A stretch of 64,000 nucleotides of DNA, from assembly GCF_946404925.1 (NCBI RefSeq), contig NZ_CAMJFM010000001.1, positions 124,001-188,000 of the forward strand, in the 5' to 3' direction. The translations under genes were made by a program, and so were the position numbers. The notes under the pieces were generated by a model. It was given only the letters and a program-made list of their open reading frames with translations. It was not told where the DNA came from and did no database searches. Shown one piece after another: positions 26,801 through 35,160 of the stretch. Each line of letters opens with the position of its first letter. Position 1 is the first letter of the stretch. The DNA is from an uncultured Prevotella sp. GTDB lineage: Bacteria > Bacteroidota > Bacteroidia > Bacteroidales > Bacteroidaceae.

Positions 26801-29800
26801 CTTCACTTGTAGGCGAAAATGGTACAACATACGATGCTACTCGCACAAACCATCTTTATGCTCATATAGATATTGCTGGCGATCCTGGTTACTTTACAAA
26901 CGTTATACCTACTGAACCATATGCAGCTCTAAGCGATGAGAATACCAAGCTGACATTCTATTACGATAAGATGAAAGCTGATAGAAATGGTATGAGTGTA
27001 GGACCATTCAATGCATATTTCGATATTCCTTGGAGCGATGTGAGACTTTCAATAACTACCGTAAAATTTGATAATTCTTTTGCTAACTATACAGGATTGA
27101 CTAGCACAAAATGGATGCTAGGAGATTTGGCATACCTTGAAAGTATTGAAGGAATTGAGAATCTTAAGACTGACAATGTAACAGATATGTCAAACATGTT
27201 TAATGGTTGTGGTATCACATCTCTTGATTTGAGTAGCTTGAACACAACCAATGTGACTAATATGTCTTCAATGTTTGAAATGTGTCTTAATTTGAAAACT
27301 CTTGATGTGAGCAATTTCAATACGGCAAACGTTACAGACATGTCTCATATGTTCTATCGTTGTGAGAAATTGGAGAATCTGAACATAACCAATTTTGTTA
27401 CTTCAAGTGTGACAGACATGAGCGACATGTTCCATGATTGTAAAACTCTGACTTCTCTTGATTTGAGTAGCTTCAACACAGAAAAGGTAACCCAAATGGG
27501 AGAATTCTTCTGGGGTGATGCTAACTTGCAAACTATTATTGTAGGTAAAGGTTGGAGTACAGCTGCCATTACAGGCACTCATGAAGAATCTACGTTTAAA
27601 GCATGTAATGCTCTTGTTGGAGAAAATGGTACGACCTATGATGAATCTCATATTGGTATAGATTATGCCCATATTGATGGCGGTGCTGAAAATCCTGGAT
27701 ACTTCACTGATGTGAGACCGTTGGAACCTTATGCTGTACTGAGCAGTGATAATAAGACACTTACATTCTACTACGATAAGAAAAAGGAAGATAAAGGTGG
27801 TATGAGTGTTGGTCCATTTGCTTCTAGTAATGAACGAGGATGGTATAGTGCACGAAATACGATAGAAACTGTTGTGTTCGATGAGACGTTCGCAAATTGT
27901 ACAAGTATAACAAGCACCGCTCATTGGTTTGACACTCTTACTGGGTTGTCTTCTATCTCTGGTATTGAACGTCTGAACACATCTGGTGTTACAGATATGA
28001 ATAGTATGTTCAACTACTGTTTTAATTTAGAAGAGGTGGATCTCAGTACGTTTAATACTGCCAACGTAACTGATATGAACAACATGTTTGCTGGATGTTC
28101 AGGCCTGACGACTCTAAATTTCGGTAGTGGATTCAATACAGAGAAAGTAACTACTATGGAGCGTATGTTCATCGGTTGTGCAAAGCTGGAAAGCCTGGAT
28201 CTGAGCGATTTTGATACTGGCAATGTAACAGACATGAGCGAAATGTTCTCTGATTGTACTGCTCTTACAAGTCTAAACGTTAGCAGCTTCAATACTGCGA
28301 AGGTTACTGATATGGAGCGAATGTTCCGTATGTTGCAACATGTGGAAACCCTTGATTTGAGTAGCTTCAATACTGCTGCGGTTACTAATATGAACAGCAT
28401 GTTCTATGATTGTAATGCTCTTAAAACAATATTAGTTTCCGTAGATGGTTGGTCGATTACTGCACTTACAGACGATGAAAATATGTTTGCAAGTTGTCTC
28501 GTACTTGTTGGTGATCAAGGAACCAGTTATAATGAGGAAAATCCCAAAGATAAGACTTATGCCCACATTGATGGTGGTACTGCAAATCCTGGTTACTTCA
28601 CTGATGTGAGATCAAAGGAGCCTTATGCAGTACTGAATGAAGATAGAACGAAACTCACGTTCTACTATGACAAGAAGAAGGAAGATAGGAATGGACTTAG
28701 TGTGGGCCCATTTGCAACGGCTTCTGATGTGTCGTGGAATGCATCTTCTGTTTCTACCATTACCTTCGATGAGTCTTTTGGCAATTATACGGGTCTTACT
28801 AGTACAAGATTCTGGTTTATGAATTTTGTAAGTCTTACAAGTATTGTTGGAATAAAGAACCTCAAAACGGATAATGTAACTGATATGCAGCAAATGTTCC
28901 AAAATTGCTCTAGTTTGACAGAAATCGACTTGAGTCATTTCAGTACTGCGAATGTTACAAATATGGCTAGTATGTTTGAAACTTGTCGCAGCTTAACTAC
29001 GATTGATTTGAGTAGTTTTAATGCTGCAAAGGTTACAGATATGACTAATATGTTTATGTCGTGTTCTGCATTAACTAGTATCAATCTTACTAGCTTCAAT
29101 ACCACTCAAGTAACAAATATGCGTTATATGTTTGGTGAATGTCCACTTTTGACTTCTCTTGATTTGAGTAGTTTCAATACTGAGAAAGTTGAGAATATGG
29201 GCAGGTTGTTCTGGGGAGATTCTAAACTTGAAACTATTTATGTTGGAAGCGGATGGAGTCTAGATGCGATCTCAGACGAAGATGATGGTAATATGTTTTA
29301 TGGGTGTACTTCTCTTGTAGGTGGTATGGGTACCACATATGGTGCATACGATTCTCATATTGGAAATGATTATGCTCATATAGATGGTGGAGCTGCTAAT
29401 CCAGGTTACTTTACAGATAAGTATGGTGTAATTATTACAGCAAAGGATTACTCTCGTGAGTATGGTGATGCTAATCCTACATTCGAGTTCACTGCAACTG
29501 GAGCTACCATTAGTGGCACACCAACCATCACTTGCGATGCTACTGCTACATCGCCTATTGGTACTTATCCTATCACGGTAAGCTATACAAAGGCAGAGGG
29601 TGAGTCGGCTTTGAATGTTACTTGCATCAATGGTACACTTACCATCACGAAGGCTCCGTTGAAGGTTACTGCCAAGAGCTACACTATCAAACGTGGCGGC
29701 GAGTTGCCAACGTTCGAGGTTGAATACTCTGGCTTTAAGAATAATGAGATTGATACGGTATTCACTAAGAAGCCAGTGATTACCTGCGAGGCTAAGGCCG

Positions 29801-31383
29801 ATACGGTTCCTGGAACATACCAGATTATAGTTTCTGATGCTGAGGCTAAGAACTATGAGATTAAGTATGTATTTGGCTCGTTGACGATTACTGATGATGC
29901 GGTAGTAACAGCTAATAGCTATAGTCGTGTGTATGGAGACGATAATCCTACATTTGAGTATTCTGTGGATGGTGCTACGCTCAGCGGTACTCCAAGTATC
30001 ACTTGTGCTGCTACTGCTACATCGCCTGTTGGCACTTACGATATCGTGATTGCTAAGGGTGATGTGACGAATAGTGAGGTTACGTTTGTGAACGGTACAC
30101 TGACTATTACTAAGGCTCCGCTCACGATTACTGCCAAGAGCTACACCATCAAGCAAGGTAAGGATTTGCCAACGCTTGAGCTGGAGTACTCGGGCCTTAA
30201 GAATAACGAGACTGATACGGTATTTACTACAAAACCAGTAGTATCTACAACAGCCACAAAGTATAGTGAGCCAGGATCGTACGATATCACGGTAAAGGAT
30301 GCTGAGGCTGCAAATTACGAGATTACCTTCGTTAAAGGTACGTTGACTATTACTAAGAAAACAGAAACCTATGATGGTAGTAGTAATGTTCTAACAGTGG
30401 AAGAAGGTGGTAATATCGATGATGCACTTGAGAATATCGGTGGACGAGATGAGGTTGCCAAGTCTATAGCAGCTATCATCTGGAACTCCTCAATAGCTCT
30501 GACATCTGATATGCTGAAGGGTTTTGATAATCCGAACATGCTGATATATGTCGCATCGAAGGATCAGGCTCCAGAGGGCAGAGATAACGTAGTTATTGAT
30601 GGTGTGGCAAGCTATATTAGACTTACAGATTCAGACACTGGAAATAACAATTTCTACGCTCCTAAGGAGTTTACTGCTGATAGTATAGCTTATACTCGTG
30701 AGTTTAAGCAGGAAACCAGAAAGAATGTATCTCGTGGATGGGAGGGTATCTGTCTGCCATTTACAGTGCAGACCTTTACTCACGAGAGTCATGGCGAGAT
30801 AGTTCCATTTGGTAATTCGGCTAGCAAATACCACTTCTGGCTGCATCAGTTTACTGAGGATGGCATTGTTAATGCTGAAACTATCGAGGCTAATAAGCCA
30901 TACCTGATCAGTATGCCTAACAGCAACGAGTATTACGAGGAGTTTAATCAGGCAGGAGTCATCAAGTTCGCATCAGCTAACGTAAAGGTACCTGTTACTG
31001 AGGCATATACGATATTGATTGGCGATACGGCTCAGATAGTTCCGACATTCCAAGAAATTGATGCATCTGAATATATCTATGCACTGAATGTTAGTGATTC
31101 AATTCTGACTAATCCTGAGGGAAGTATCTTCGTAAGCAATTATCGTAAGGTTCGTCCGTTTGAGATCTATACATTCCACGAGCCGAGTCATAAAGACAGA
31201 TATGGTTCTCGCATTATCAGTCTGTCGAGTCTCTATGGTGGTAATGATACTACGGGTATCGACGATGTGATGATTGCTCCAAATTCAGATGTATGGTACG
31301 ACCTAAGTGGTCGCAGATTACAGAGTAAACCGTCGAAGGGTGGCCTCTACATACATAATGGAAGGAAGATTGTAATTAAATAG
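23815..31383 (+). CDS. giant BspA-like (DUF285) surface protein with MBG domains
   Basis: A 2522-residue exported protein whose ATG overlaps the previous stop by 4 bp. Signal peptide (MQKKLMMIVILLLALSNRMAA, possibly from the in-frame ATG at 23827), then a cohesin-like domain (about 28-160: AGFQFDLDLPDGVTV). Six cassettes start at about residues 163, 413, 712, 1034, 1303 and 1601, each opening EPYAVLS..NKTLTFYYDK, carrying several copies of the 24-25-residue DUF285 leucine-rich repeat (FNT..VT.M..MF..C..L..LDLS) and closing YAHIDGG..NPGYFTDV. Four MBG-type beta domains (1869-2180: ITAKDYSREYGDANPTFEF and related) follow, then a C-terminal region ending VWYDLSGRRL...GGLYIHNGRKIVIK, a T9SS-like tail. 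BspA relatives act in adhesion and aggregation. Confidence 0.88.
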   Translation: MINTMQKKLMMIVILLLALSNRMAADDQLSISNFSIFTEHTKDVSITLTNENDYAGFQFDLDLPDGVTVSSYSANSARIPTATELSMLQQSDGTYRFVFLSQSATPLSGSSGDAIINLTLQAAATATVGSTTGYFKNIKLAKADGTGPTYASQSFTFTVLGDEPYAVLSNDNKTLTFYYDNNRDNYTWMKVGETSDLSDKDWLGSAYATSITSVVFDDSFAGYTALSGTAFWFFGLSNLSSITGLNNLKTGNVTNMNSMFRGCQSLTTLDLSGFNTAKVTDMGSMFSGCSGLSTLTLGGSFDTGSVVYMNEMFQNCSSLTVLDLGSFNIAKVENMNSMFSNASNLKTIYVGTGWATTLETAGAEMFSGCTNLVGGSSTTYDATNVGFDYARIDGGPSSETPGYFTDVANNGKEVYMVLTDSNSKLTFYYDANKATRSGNVVGLTGSAGYGWSIYKDYITSVEFDPSFADYHGLTSTKEWFFSCNNLASITGISYLKTENVTDMTSMFQYCYALTSLDLGSLNTSNVTKMAHMFYDCKNLETVVLGFNTSKVTTMEGLFYNCNKLASLDLSSFNTENVENMQEMFWTCSSLTDIDVTGFETGLVTSMAQMFFGCSGLTTLDLSSFNTGNATRMTGMFQDCSNLVTIYVGDNWSYEQAATGGNLMFDGCTSIVGGSGTEYSSANYDWRYAHVDGGTVNPGYLTDVKYKGKTDEAYAVLSSDSKTLTFYYDKDKEFRTGVVDIDTGSGLGWESYSSTITSVVFDDSFANYTSLTSTASWFMGCTNLTSITGIANLKTDNVTNMYAMFYNCSSLASLDVSGFVTDNVTNMEKMFSACDFTTLDISNFKTDKVTNMKEMFRECRSLATLTLDKNNFKTDNVTNMWLMFKDCESLTSLDVSGFNTANVTDMTLMFHGCKELTTLDVSGFNTAKVTTMEGMFNGCEGLTTLDLSSFNTTLVTNMMSMFYGCTSLTTISVSDKWSNEGVAEGTSTSTNMFYNCTSLVGENGTTYDATRTNHLYAHIDIAGDPGYFTNVIPTEPYAALSDENTKLTFYYDKMKADRNGMSVGPFNAYFDIPWSDVRLSITTVKFDNSFANYTGLTSTKWMLGDLAYLESIEGIENLKTDNVTDMSNMFNGCGITSLDLSSLNTTNVTNMSSMFEMCLNLKTLDVSNFNTANVTDMSHMFYRCEKLENLNITNFVTSSVTDMSDMFHDCKTLTSLDLSSFNTEKVTQMGEFFWGDANLQTIIVGKGWSTAAITGTHEESTFKACNALVGENGTTYDESHIGIDYAHIDGGAENPGYFTDVRPLEPYAVLSSDNKTLTFYYDKKKEDKGGMSVGPFASSNERGWYSARNTIETVVFDETFANCTSITSTAHWFDTLTGLSSISGIERLNTSGVTDMNSMFNYCFNLEEVDLSTFNTANVTDMNNMFAGCSGLTTLNFGSGFNTEKVTTMERMFIGCAKLESLDLSDFDTGNVTDMSEMFSDCTALTSLNVSSFNTAKVTDMERMFRMLQHVETLDLSSFNTAAVTNMNSMFYDCNALKTILVSVDGWSITALTDDENMFASCLVLVGDQGTSYNEENPKDKTYAHIDGGTANPGYFTDVRSKEPYAVLNEDRTKLTFYYDKKKEDRNGLSVGPFATASDVSWNASSVSTITFDESFGNYTGLTSTRFWFMNFVSLTSIVGIKNLKTDNVTDMQQMFQNCSSLTEIDLSHFSTANVTNMASMFETCRSLTTIDLSSFNAAKVTDMTNMFMSCSALTSINLTSFNTTQVTNMRYMFGECPLLTSLDLSSFNTEKVENMGRLFWGDSKLETIYVGSGWSLDAISDEDDGNMFYGCTSLVGGMGTTYGAYDSHIGNDYAHIDGGAANPGYFTDKYGVIITAKDYSREYGDANPTFEFTATGATISGTPTITCDATATSPIGTYPITVSYTKAEGESALNVTCINGTLTITKAPLKVTAKSYTIKRGGELPTFEVEYSGFKNNEIDTVFTKKPVITCEAKADTVPGTYQIIVSDAEAKNYEIKYVFGSLTITDDAVVTANSYSRVYGDDNPTFEYSVDGATLSGTPSITCAATATSPVGTYDIVIAKGDVTNSEVTFVNGTLTITKAPLTITAKSYTIKQGKDLPTLELEYSGLKNNETDTVFTTKPVVSTTATKYSEPGSYDITVKDAEAANYEITFVKGTLTITKKTETYDGSSNVLTVEEGGNIDDALENIGGRDEVAKSIAAIIWNSSIALTSDMLKGFDNPNMLIYVASKDQAPEGRDNVVIDGVASYIRLTDSDTGNNNFYAPKEFTADSIAYTREFKQETRKNVSRGWEGICLPFTVQTFTHESHGEIVPFGNSASKYHFWLHQFTEDGIVNAETIEANKPYLISMPNSNEYYEEFNQAGVIKFASANVKVPVTEAYTILIGDTAQIVPTFQEIDASEYIYALNVSDSILTNPEGSIFVSNYRKVRPFEIYTFHEPSHKDRYGSRIISLSSLYGGNDTTGIDDVMIAPNSDVWYDLSGRRLQSKPSKGGLYIHNGRKIVIK

Positions 31384-31405
31384 TATATTATTAACATTTG
31401 CAAAT

Positions 31406-32182
31406 ATGAAAAAACTATTAGTTGTATGTGTTGCAATGCTGATGGGTGTTAACTCGGCATCGGCTGAGTGGTGGGAGGATATTGATCGTGGTGTATTTAA
31501 CCACGTAGGTCTAAATGCAAGCATTGGTACTGAGGGTATTGGTGTTGGCGTGGCTGCTCCAATCACAGATTATCTGGAATTGGGCTTTGGCGTAAACTTC
31601 CTGCCTAGTATTAAGGTAAAAGGCGATGTGGACGTAGAATTTGACCTCCCTAGTCCGTATGACAAGCTGTTTCCAACGTCGGATCGTGTTAGGATAACTG
31701 GCGACTTTGCTCGTACATGTATGGATGTAAAGCTGAATGTTTATCCATTTGGCGACAGATCGTCGTTCTTCGTTGCTGGAGGTCTCTCGTTTGGTGGTGA
31801 GAAAATTGCAAAAATCTCTGGTCATAGCGATTTTGTTGAGAGTACCATCCAGGAATATCCTCAACTGAAAGACTGTTTCACAGCTGAGCTTGACAAGTAT
31901 GATGTTAGGTTCGACGACAATGGTAGTATCTCTGGTGATATCCGAGTAAATAAGTTACGTCCATATGTTGGCCTTGGATTTGGTCGATTGGTTCCTCAGC
32001 ATCGCGTTAGCTGCCGTTTCGAAATGGGCTGCCAGTTTATGGGTAAAATGAAGATTTACCAGAGTGACAAGGAAGTAATGATTGACGACTTGAACAATGC
32101 AGACGATGATCTGTCGAAGGTAATTAATAGGTTGAAAGTCTATCCCGTACTGAAATTTACGATAACAGGTAGAATCTTCTAA
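31406..32182 (+). CDS. small outer-membrane beta-barrel protein
   Basis: A 258-residue protein with a signal peptide (MKKLLVVCVAMLMGVNSASA). The mature chain has barrel-like strands (LGLNASIG region, YLELGFGVNFLPSIKVKG, CMDVKLNVYPFGDRSSFFVAGGLSF, LRPYVGLGFGRL, YPVLKFTITGRIF) and ends in Phe, the usual last residue of outer-membrane barrels. It lies 22 bp after the giant BspA-like gene and before the operon terminator, so it may anchor or help export its neighbours, but that is inference. No exact family is recognised. Confidence 0.65.
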   Translation: MKKLLVVCVAMLMGVNSASAEWWEDIDRGVFNHVGLNASIGTEGIGVGVAAPITDYLELGFGVNFLPSIKVKGDVDVEFDLPSPYDKLFPTSDRVRITGDFARTCMDVKLNVYPFGDRSSFFVAGGLSFGGEKIAKISGHSDFVESTIQEYPQLKDCFTAELDKYDVRFDDNGSISGDIRVNKLRPYVGLGFGRLVPQHRVSCRFEMGCQFMGKMKIYQSDKEVMIDDLNNADDDLSKVINRLKVYPVLKFTITGRIF

Positions 32183-32190
32183 GATACAAT

Positions 32191-32220
32191 AATCCCCGCC
32201 AGGTAATCCTAGCGGGGATT
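32191..32220 (+). terminator. rho-independent terminator of the surface-protein operon
   Basis: AATCCCCGC and GCGGGGATT form a 9-bp stem around a 12-nt loop, 8 bp after the last stop. The convergent tryptophan-synthase-like gene ends at 32229, so the element may work both ways. Confidence 0.82.
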
Positions 32221-32228
32221 TATATTGC

Positions 32229-33593
32229 TTACTGCTGCTTGTCGAGTTCTGCAAGGTTCTCGGCAATCATCTCGTCGGTAACCGTGTAGTTCTGCAGGTC
32301 GCCCTTGATGTACGACTCGTAGCTTGGCATATCAATCAGTCCATGACCAGAGAGGTTGAAGAGGATGACTTTCTCCTCGCCACTCTCCTTACATTTATTA
32401 GCCTCGCGGATGGTAGCTGCTATAGCGTGACAGCTCTCTGGAGCAGGGATGATACCCTCTGTGCGAGCGAAGAGCATGCCAGCCTCGAAGGTCTCGAGCT
32501 GAGGAATATCAACACCATGCATCAATCCGTCTTTGATGAGCTGAGAGATAATCATACCAGCACCATGATAACGCAGACCACCTGCGTGGATGTTGCTTGG
32601 CTTGAAGTTATGACCCAGAGTGTACATTGGCAACAGTGGGGTGTAACCAGCCTCATCGCCAAAGTCGTAACGGAATTGTCCGCGAGTCAACTTTGGACAG
32701 CTGTCAGGCTCAGCAGCAATGAACTCAGTGTGGCGCTCGCCACTCAGATTATGGCGCATGAATGGGAAGGCGATACCACCAAAGTTAGAACCACCACCAA
32801 AGCATCCGATAACGATATCAGGATACTCGCCAGCCATCTGCATCTGCTTCTCAGCCTCAAGACCGATGATGGTCTGATGCAGACCTACGTGGTTGAGTAC
32901 TGAACCCAGTGTATACTTACAGTTAGGTGTGGTTGTGGCCAGCTCAACGGCCTCTGATATGGCTGTACCCAGAGAACCAGAGTGGTTAGGATCGCGAGTA
33001 AGAATGTCCTTACCAGCGCGGGTTGACATCGAAGGTGAACCCTCTACAACAGCACCGAATGTACGCATGATAGATGAGCGGTATGGTTTCTGCTGCATGG
33101 TAATCTTTACCTGATAAACAGCACAATCAAGACCATAGATCTTAGCTGCATAGCTCAGAGCTGCTCCCCACTGACCAGCACCAGTCTCGGTAGTTACGTT
33201 CTTGGTGCCTTCCTGCTTGGCATAGTAGCACTGAGGCAGGGCAGAGTTGATTTTATGTGAACCAAGTGGGTTGGTACTCTCGTTCTTGAAATAGATATGG
33301 GCTGGGGTGCCGAGTGCCTCTTCTAGGGCATAGGCGCGAACCAGTGGAGTAGAGCGGTAGTACTTGTACTTGTCGAGTACGTCTTCAGGAATGTCAATCC
33401 AACGATGCTCTGTATCCAACTCCTGCACACAGCATTCGCGTGGAAAGATGTGTGCCAAGTCGTCTACACCCAGAGGCTGCTTGGTAGCTGGGTGGATTGG
33501 AGGCATTGGTTTGTTAGGCATGTCGGCCTGAATGTTGTACCACTGTGTTGGAATCTCGCTCTCTTGGAGGATGAATTTTTTCTGTTTAGACAT
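32229..33593 (-). CDS. trpB2: tryptophan synthase beta-like protein, TrpB2 type
   Basis: PLP-dependent enzyme expected to join indole and L-serine to tryptophan. At 454 residues it is longer than ordinary TrpB and has the TrpB2 layout. The PLP-lysine block is NPLGSHKINSA, with TGAGQWG and the phosphate-binding GCFGGGSNF following, and HAGGLRYHG and SGHGLIDMPSY near the end. No trpA or other trp gene is near, as is usual for TrpB2, which works without TrpA or scavenges indole. The frame opens at 33680 but the promoter at 33658-33665 fixes the ATG at 33593. Confidence 0.92.
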   Translation of the reverse strand: MSKQKKFILQESEIPTQWYNIQADMPNKPMPPIHPATKQPLGVDDLAHIFPRECCVQELDTEHRWIDIPEDVLDKYKYYRSTPLVRAYALEEALGTPAHIYFKNESTNPLGSHKINSALPQCYYAKQEGTKNVTTETGAGQWGAALSYAAKIYGLDCAVYQVKITMQQKPYRSSIMRTFGAVVEGSPSMSTRAGKDILTRDPNHSGSLGTAISEAVELATTTPNCKYTLGSVLNHVGLHQTIIGLEAEKQMQMAGEYPDIVIGCFGGGSNFGGIAFPFMRHNLSGERHTEFIAAEPDSCPKLTRGQFRYDFGDEAGYTPLLPMYTLGHNFKPSNIHAGGLRYHGAGMIISQLIKDGLMHGVDIPQLETFEAGMLFARTEGIIPAPESCHAIAATIREANKCKESGEEKVILFNLSGHGLIDMPSYESYIKGDLQNYTVTDEMIAENLAELDKQQ

Positions 33594-33631
33594 AATAATA
33601 TAGTTTTTTAGAATTAGGAATTCTTGCTTAG

Positions 33632-33658
33632 GCAAGCGGCAAAGCCGAAACCGCTTGC
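33632..33658 (-). promoter_or_regulatory. inverted repeat at the trpB2 transcription start
   Basis: GCAAGCGG (33632-33639) and CCGCTTGC (33651-33658) form a perfect 8-bp inverted repeat with an 11-bp spacer. One arm touches the last base of the -7 element, so it could be an operator or a hairpin at the very 5' end of the mRNA. Confidence 0.4.
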
Positions 33659-33665
33659 AAAGATA
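33658..33665 (-). promoter_or_regulatory. promoter of trpB2
   Basis: Minus-strand TATCTTTG followed by C, 64 bp upstream of the ATG. Confidence 0.6.
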
Positions 33666-33676
33666 GTAAATTTTTG

Positions 33677-33703
33677 GCACGGATTACACGGATTACACGG
33701 ATT
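33677..33703. repeat. ACGGATTAC 9-bp repeat, three units
   Basis: Three tandem copies of ACGGATTAC-type units between the trpB2 and symporter promoters; the same unit occurs at 6898-6915. Intergenic, function unknown. Confidence 0.65.
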
Positions 33704-33708
33704 TTTTT

Positions 33709-33716
33709 TAATTTTG
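33709..33716 (+). promoter_or_regulatory. promoter of the sodium/solute symporter
   Basis: TAATTTTG followed by C, 19 bp upstream of the ATG at 33736. Confidence 0.55.
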
Positions 33717-33735
33717 CAGCCAATATTTGGAGAAT

Positions 33736-35160
33736 ATGTGGATGATTGCAATAATATTGGTTTATTTTGCAGTTCTGTTTACTATAAGCAGGCTGACAGG
33801 ACGTAAGGCTACGAACGATACTTTTTTTCGTGGTAACCGTCAGTCGCCATGGTATATGGTAGCTTTTGGCATGATTGGTGCCTCGATTTCTGGAGTAACT
33901 TTCGTATCGGTGCCAGGAATGGTTACGGGCATAGATATGACCTATATGCAGACGTGTCTGGGCTTTATCCTCGGCTATATCGCTGTGGCATTCATCCTGC
34001 TGCCATTGTACTATCGACTTAATCTTATCACCATCTACTCCTATCTTGGAAAGCGGATGGGGCTACGTGCTTACAAGACTGGTGCATCATTCTTTCTGCT
34101 ATCGAAGATGGCAGGAGCTGTTGCGCGATTCTATGTGGTCTGTATGATTCTGCAGCAGTTTGTGTTCGACCAGATGGGCGTTCCGTTTGTTGTAACCATA
34201 TCGGTAATGGTAATACTGATTTGGCTCTACACTCGAGGTGGAGGTATTAAAACACTGGTATGGACAGATACGTTCCAAACGCTTTGTTTGTTCTCTGCAC
34301 TTCTCCTTATTATATATAAGGTAATAGGCGAGCTTGGCATGACGATACCTGAGGCTGTAAGTGCGATAGCTGCTGACGAGCATAGCAGGATATTTGTATT
34401 TGATGATTGGGTATCGAAGCAGAACTTCTGGAAACAGTTCCTGAGTGGTGTGTTCATCGTGATTGTGATGACTGGTCTGGATCAGGATATGATGCAGAAA
34501 AACATGACATGCAAGTCGCTGCGTGAGGCGCAAAAGGATATGTGTACCTATGGAGTGGCCTTTGTGCCTGCTAATCTGTTGTTTCTGTCACTTGGCGTAC
34601 TATTGGTGATGCTGGGCGAAAAGGGTGTATCGGATGCTTTGCTACCAGGATATGTTCAGAGGAGTGGCTTGTCTGTGTTGATTCCCTTCTCGATAGGTAT
34701 TGTTGCTGCTGCCTTTTCGAGTGCCGATTCGGCCTTGACTTCTCTCACTACCAGCTATTGTGTGGATATCAGGGGTAGGGCAGGCGACGAACAACTCAGA
34801 AAGAAGGCTCATCTTGCGATAAGTGTGCTGTTTGTGGTGATGGTGTTGCTGTTCAGAATGTTGAACTCAACTAGCGTTATCGATGCCATCTACGTGATGT
34901 GTAGCTATACTTACGGACCACTACTTGGGTTGTTTGCCTTTGGCATGCTTACCAAAAGAATGCCTCGCGATAAGTTTGTGCCCTATATCTGCATAGCATC
35001 GCCGTTGGTATGCTATGCTATCGATACGCTAACATGGAATTTGGCTGGATACAGATTCGGGTACGAACTGCTGATGATGAACGGAGCGCTTACTTTTCTG
35101 GCTCTTCTCTCTGTAAGCTCTCGAGAAACTCCTTTGGCTGAGTGCCAAAATGTTTCTTGA
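33736..35160 (+). CDS. sodium:solute symporter (SSS family)
   Basis: A 474-residue inner-membrane transporter with about 13 hydrophobic segments, of the SSS/SGLT family that couples Na+ entry to uptake of sugars, sialic acid or other small solutes. Seen: RQSPWYMVAFGMIGASISGV, GMVTGIDMTYMQ, SPF-like Na-site segments such as AAAFSSADSALTSLTTSYCVD (the Ser/Ala-rich signature) and a final YTYGPLLGLFAFGML. Substrate cannot be told. An in-frame TTG at 33727 is less likely than the ATG at 33736. The last 71 bp overlap the convergent sensor-kinase gene. Confidence 0.88.
   Translation: MWMIAIILVYFAVLFTISRLTGRKATNDTFFRGNRQSPWYMVAFGMIGASISGVTFVSVPGMVTGIDMTYMQTCLGFILGYIAVAFILLPLYYRLNLITIYSYLGKRMGLRAYKTGASFFLLSKMAGAVARFYVVCMILQQFVFDQMGVPFVVTISVMVILIWLYTRGGGIKTLVWTDTFQTLCLFSALLLIIYKVIGELGMTIPEAVSAIAADEHSRIFVFDDWVSKQNFWKQFLSGVFIVIVMTGLDQDMMQKNMTCKSLREAQKDMCTYGVAFVPANLLFLSLGVLLVMLGEKGVSDALLPGYVQRSGLSVLIPFSIGIVAAAFSSADSALTSLTTSYCVDIRGRAGDEQLRKKAHLAISVLFVVMVLLFRMLNSTSVIDAIYVMCSYTYGPLLGLFAFGMLTKRMPRDKFVPYICIASPLVCYAIDTLTWNLAGYRFGYELLMMNGALTFLALLSVSSRETPLAECQNVS

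Noticed and set aside
29272..30156. 294-residue minus-strand frame inside the giant BspA-like gene
   Set aside because: It is antisense to the regularly repeated MBG domains, has no promoter or family motif, and its composition follows from the repeat.
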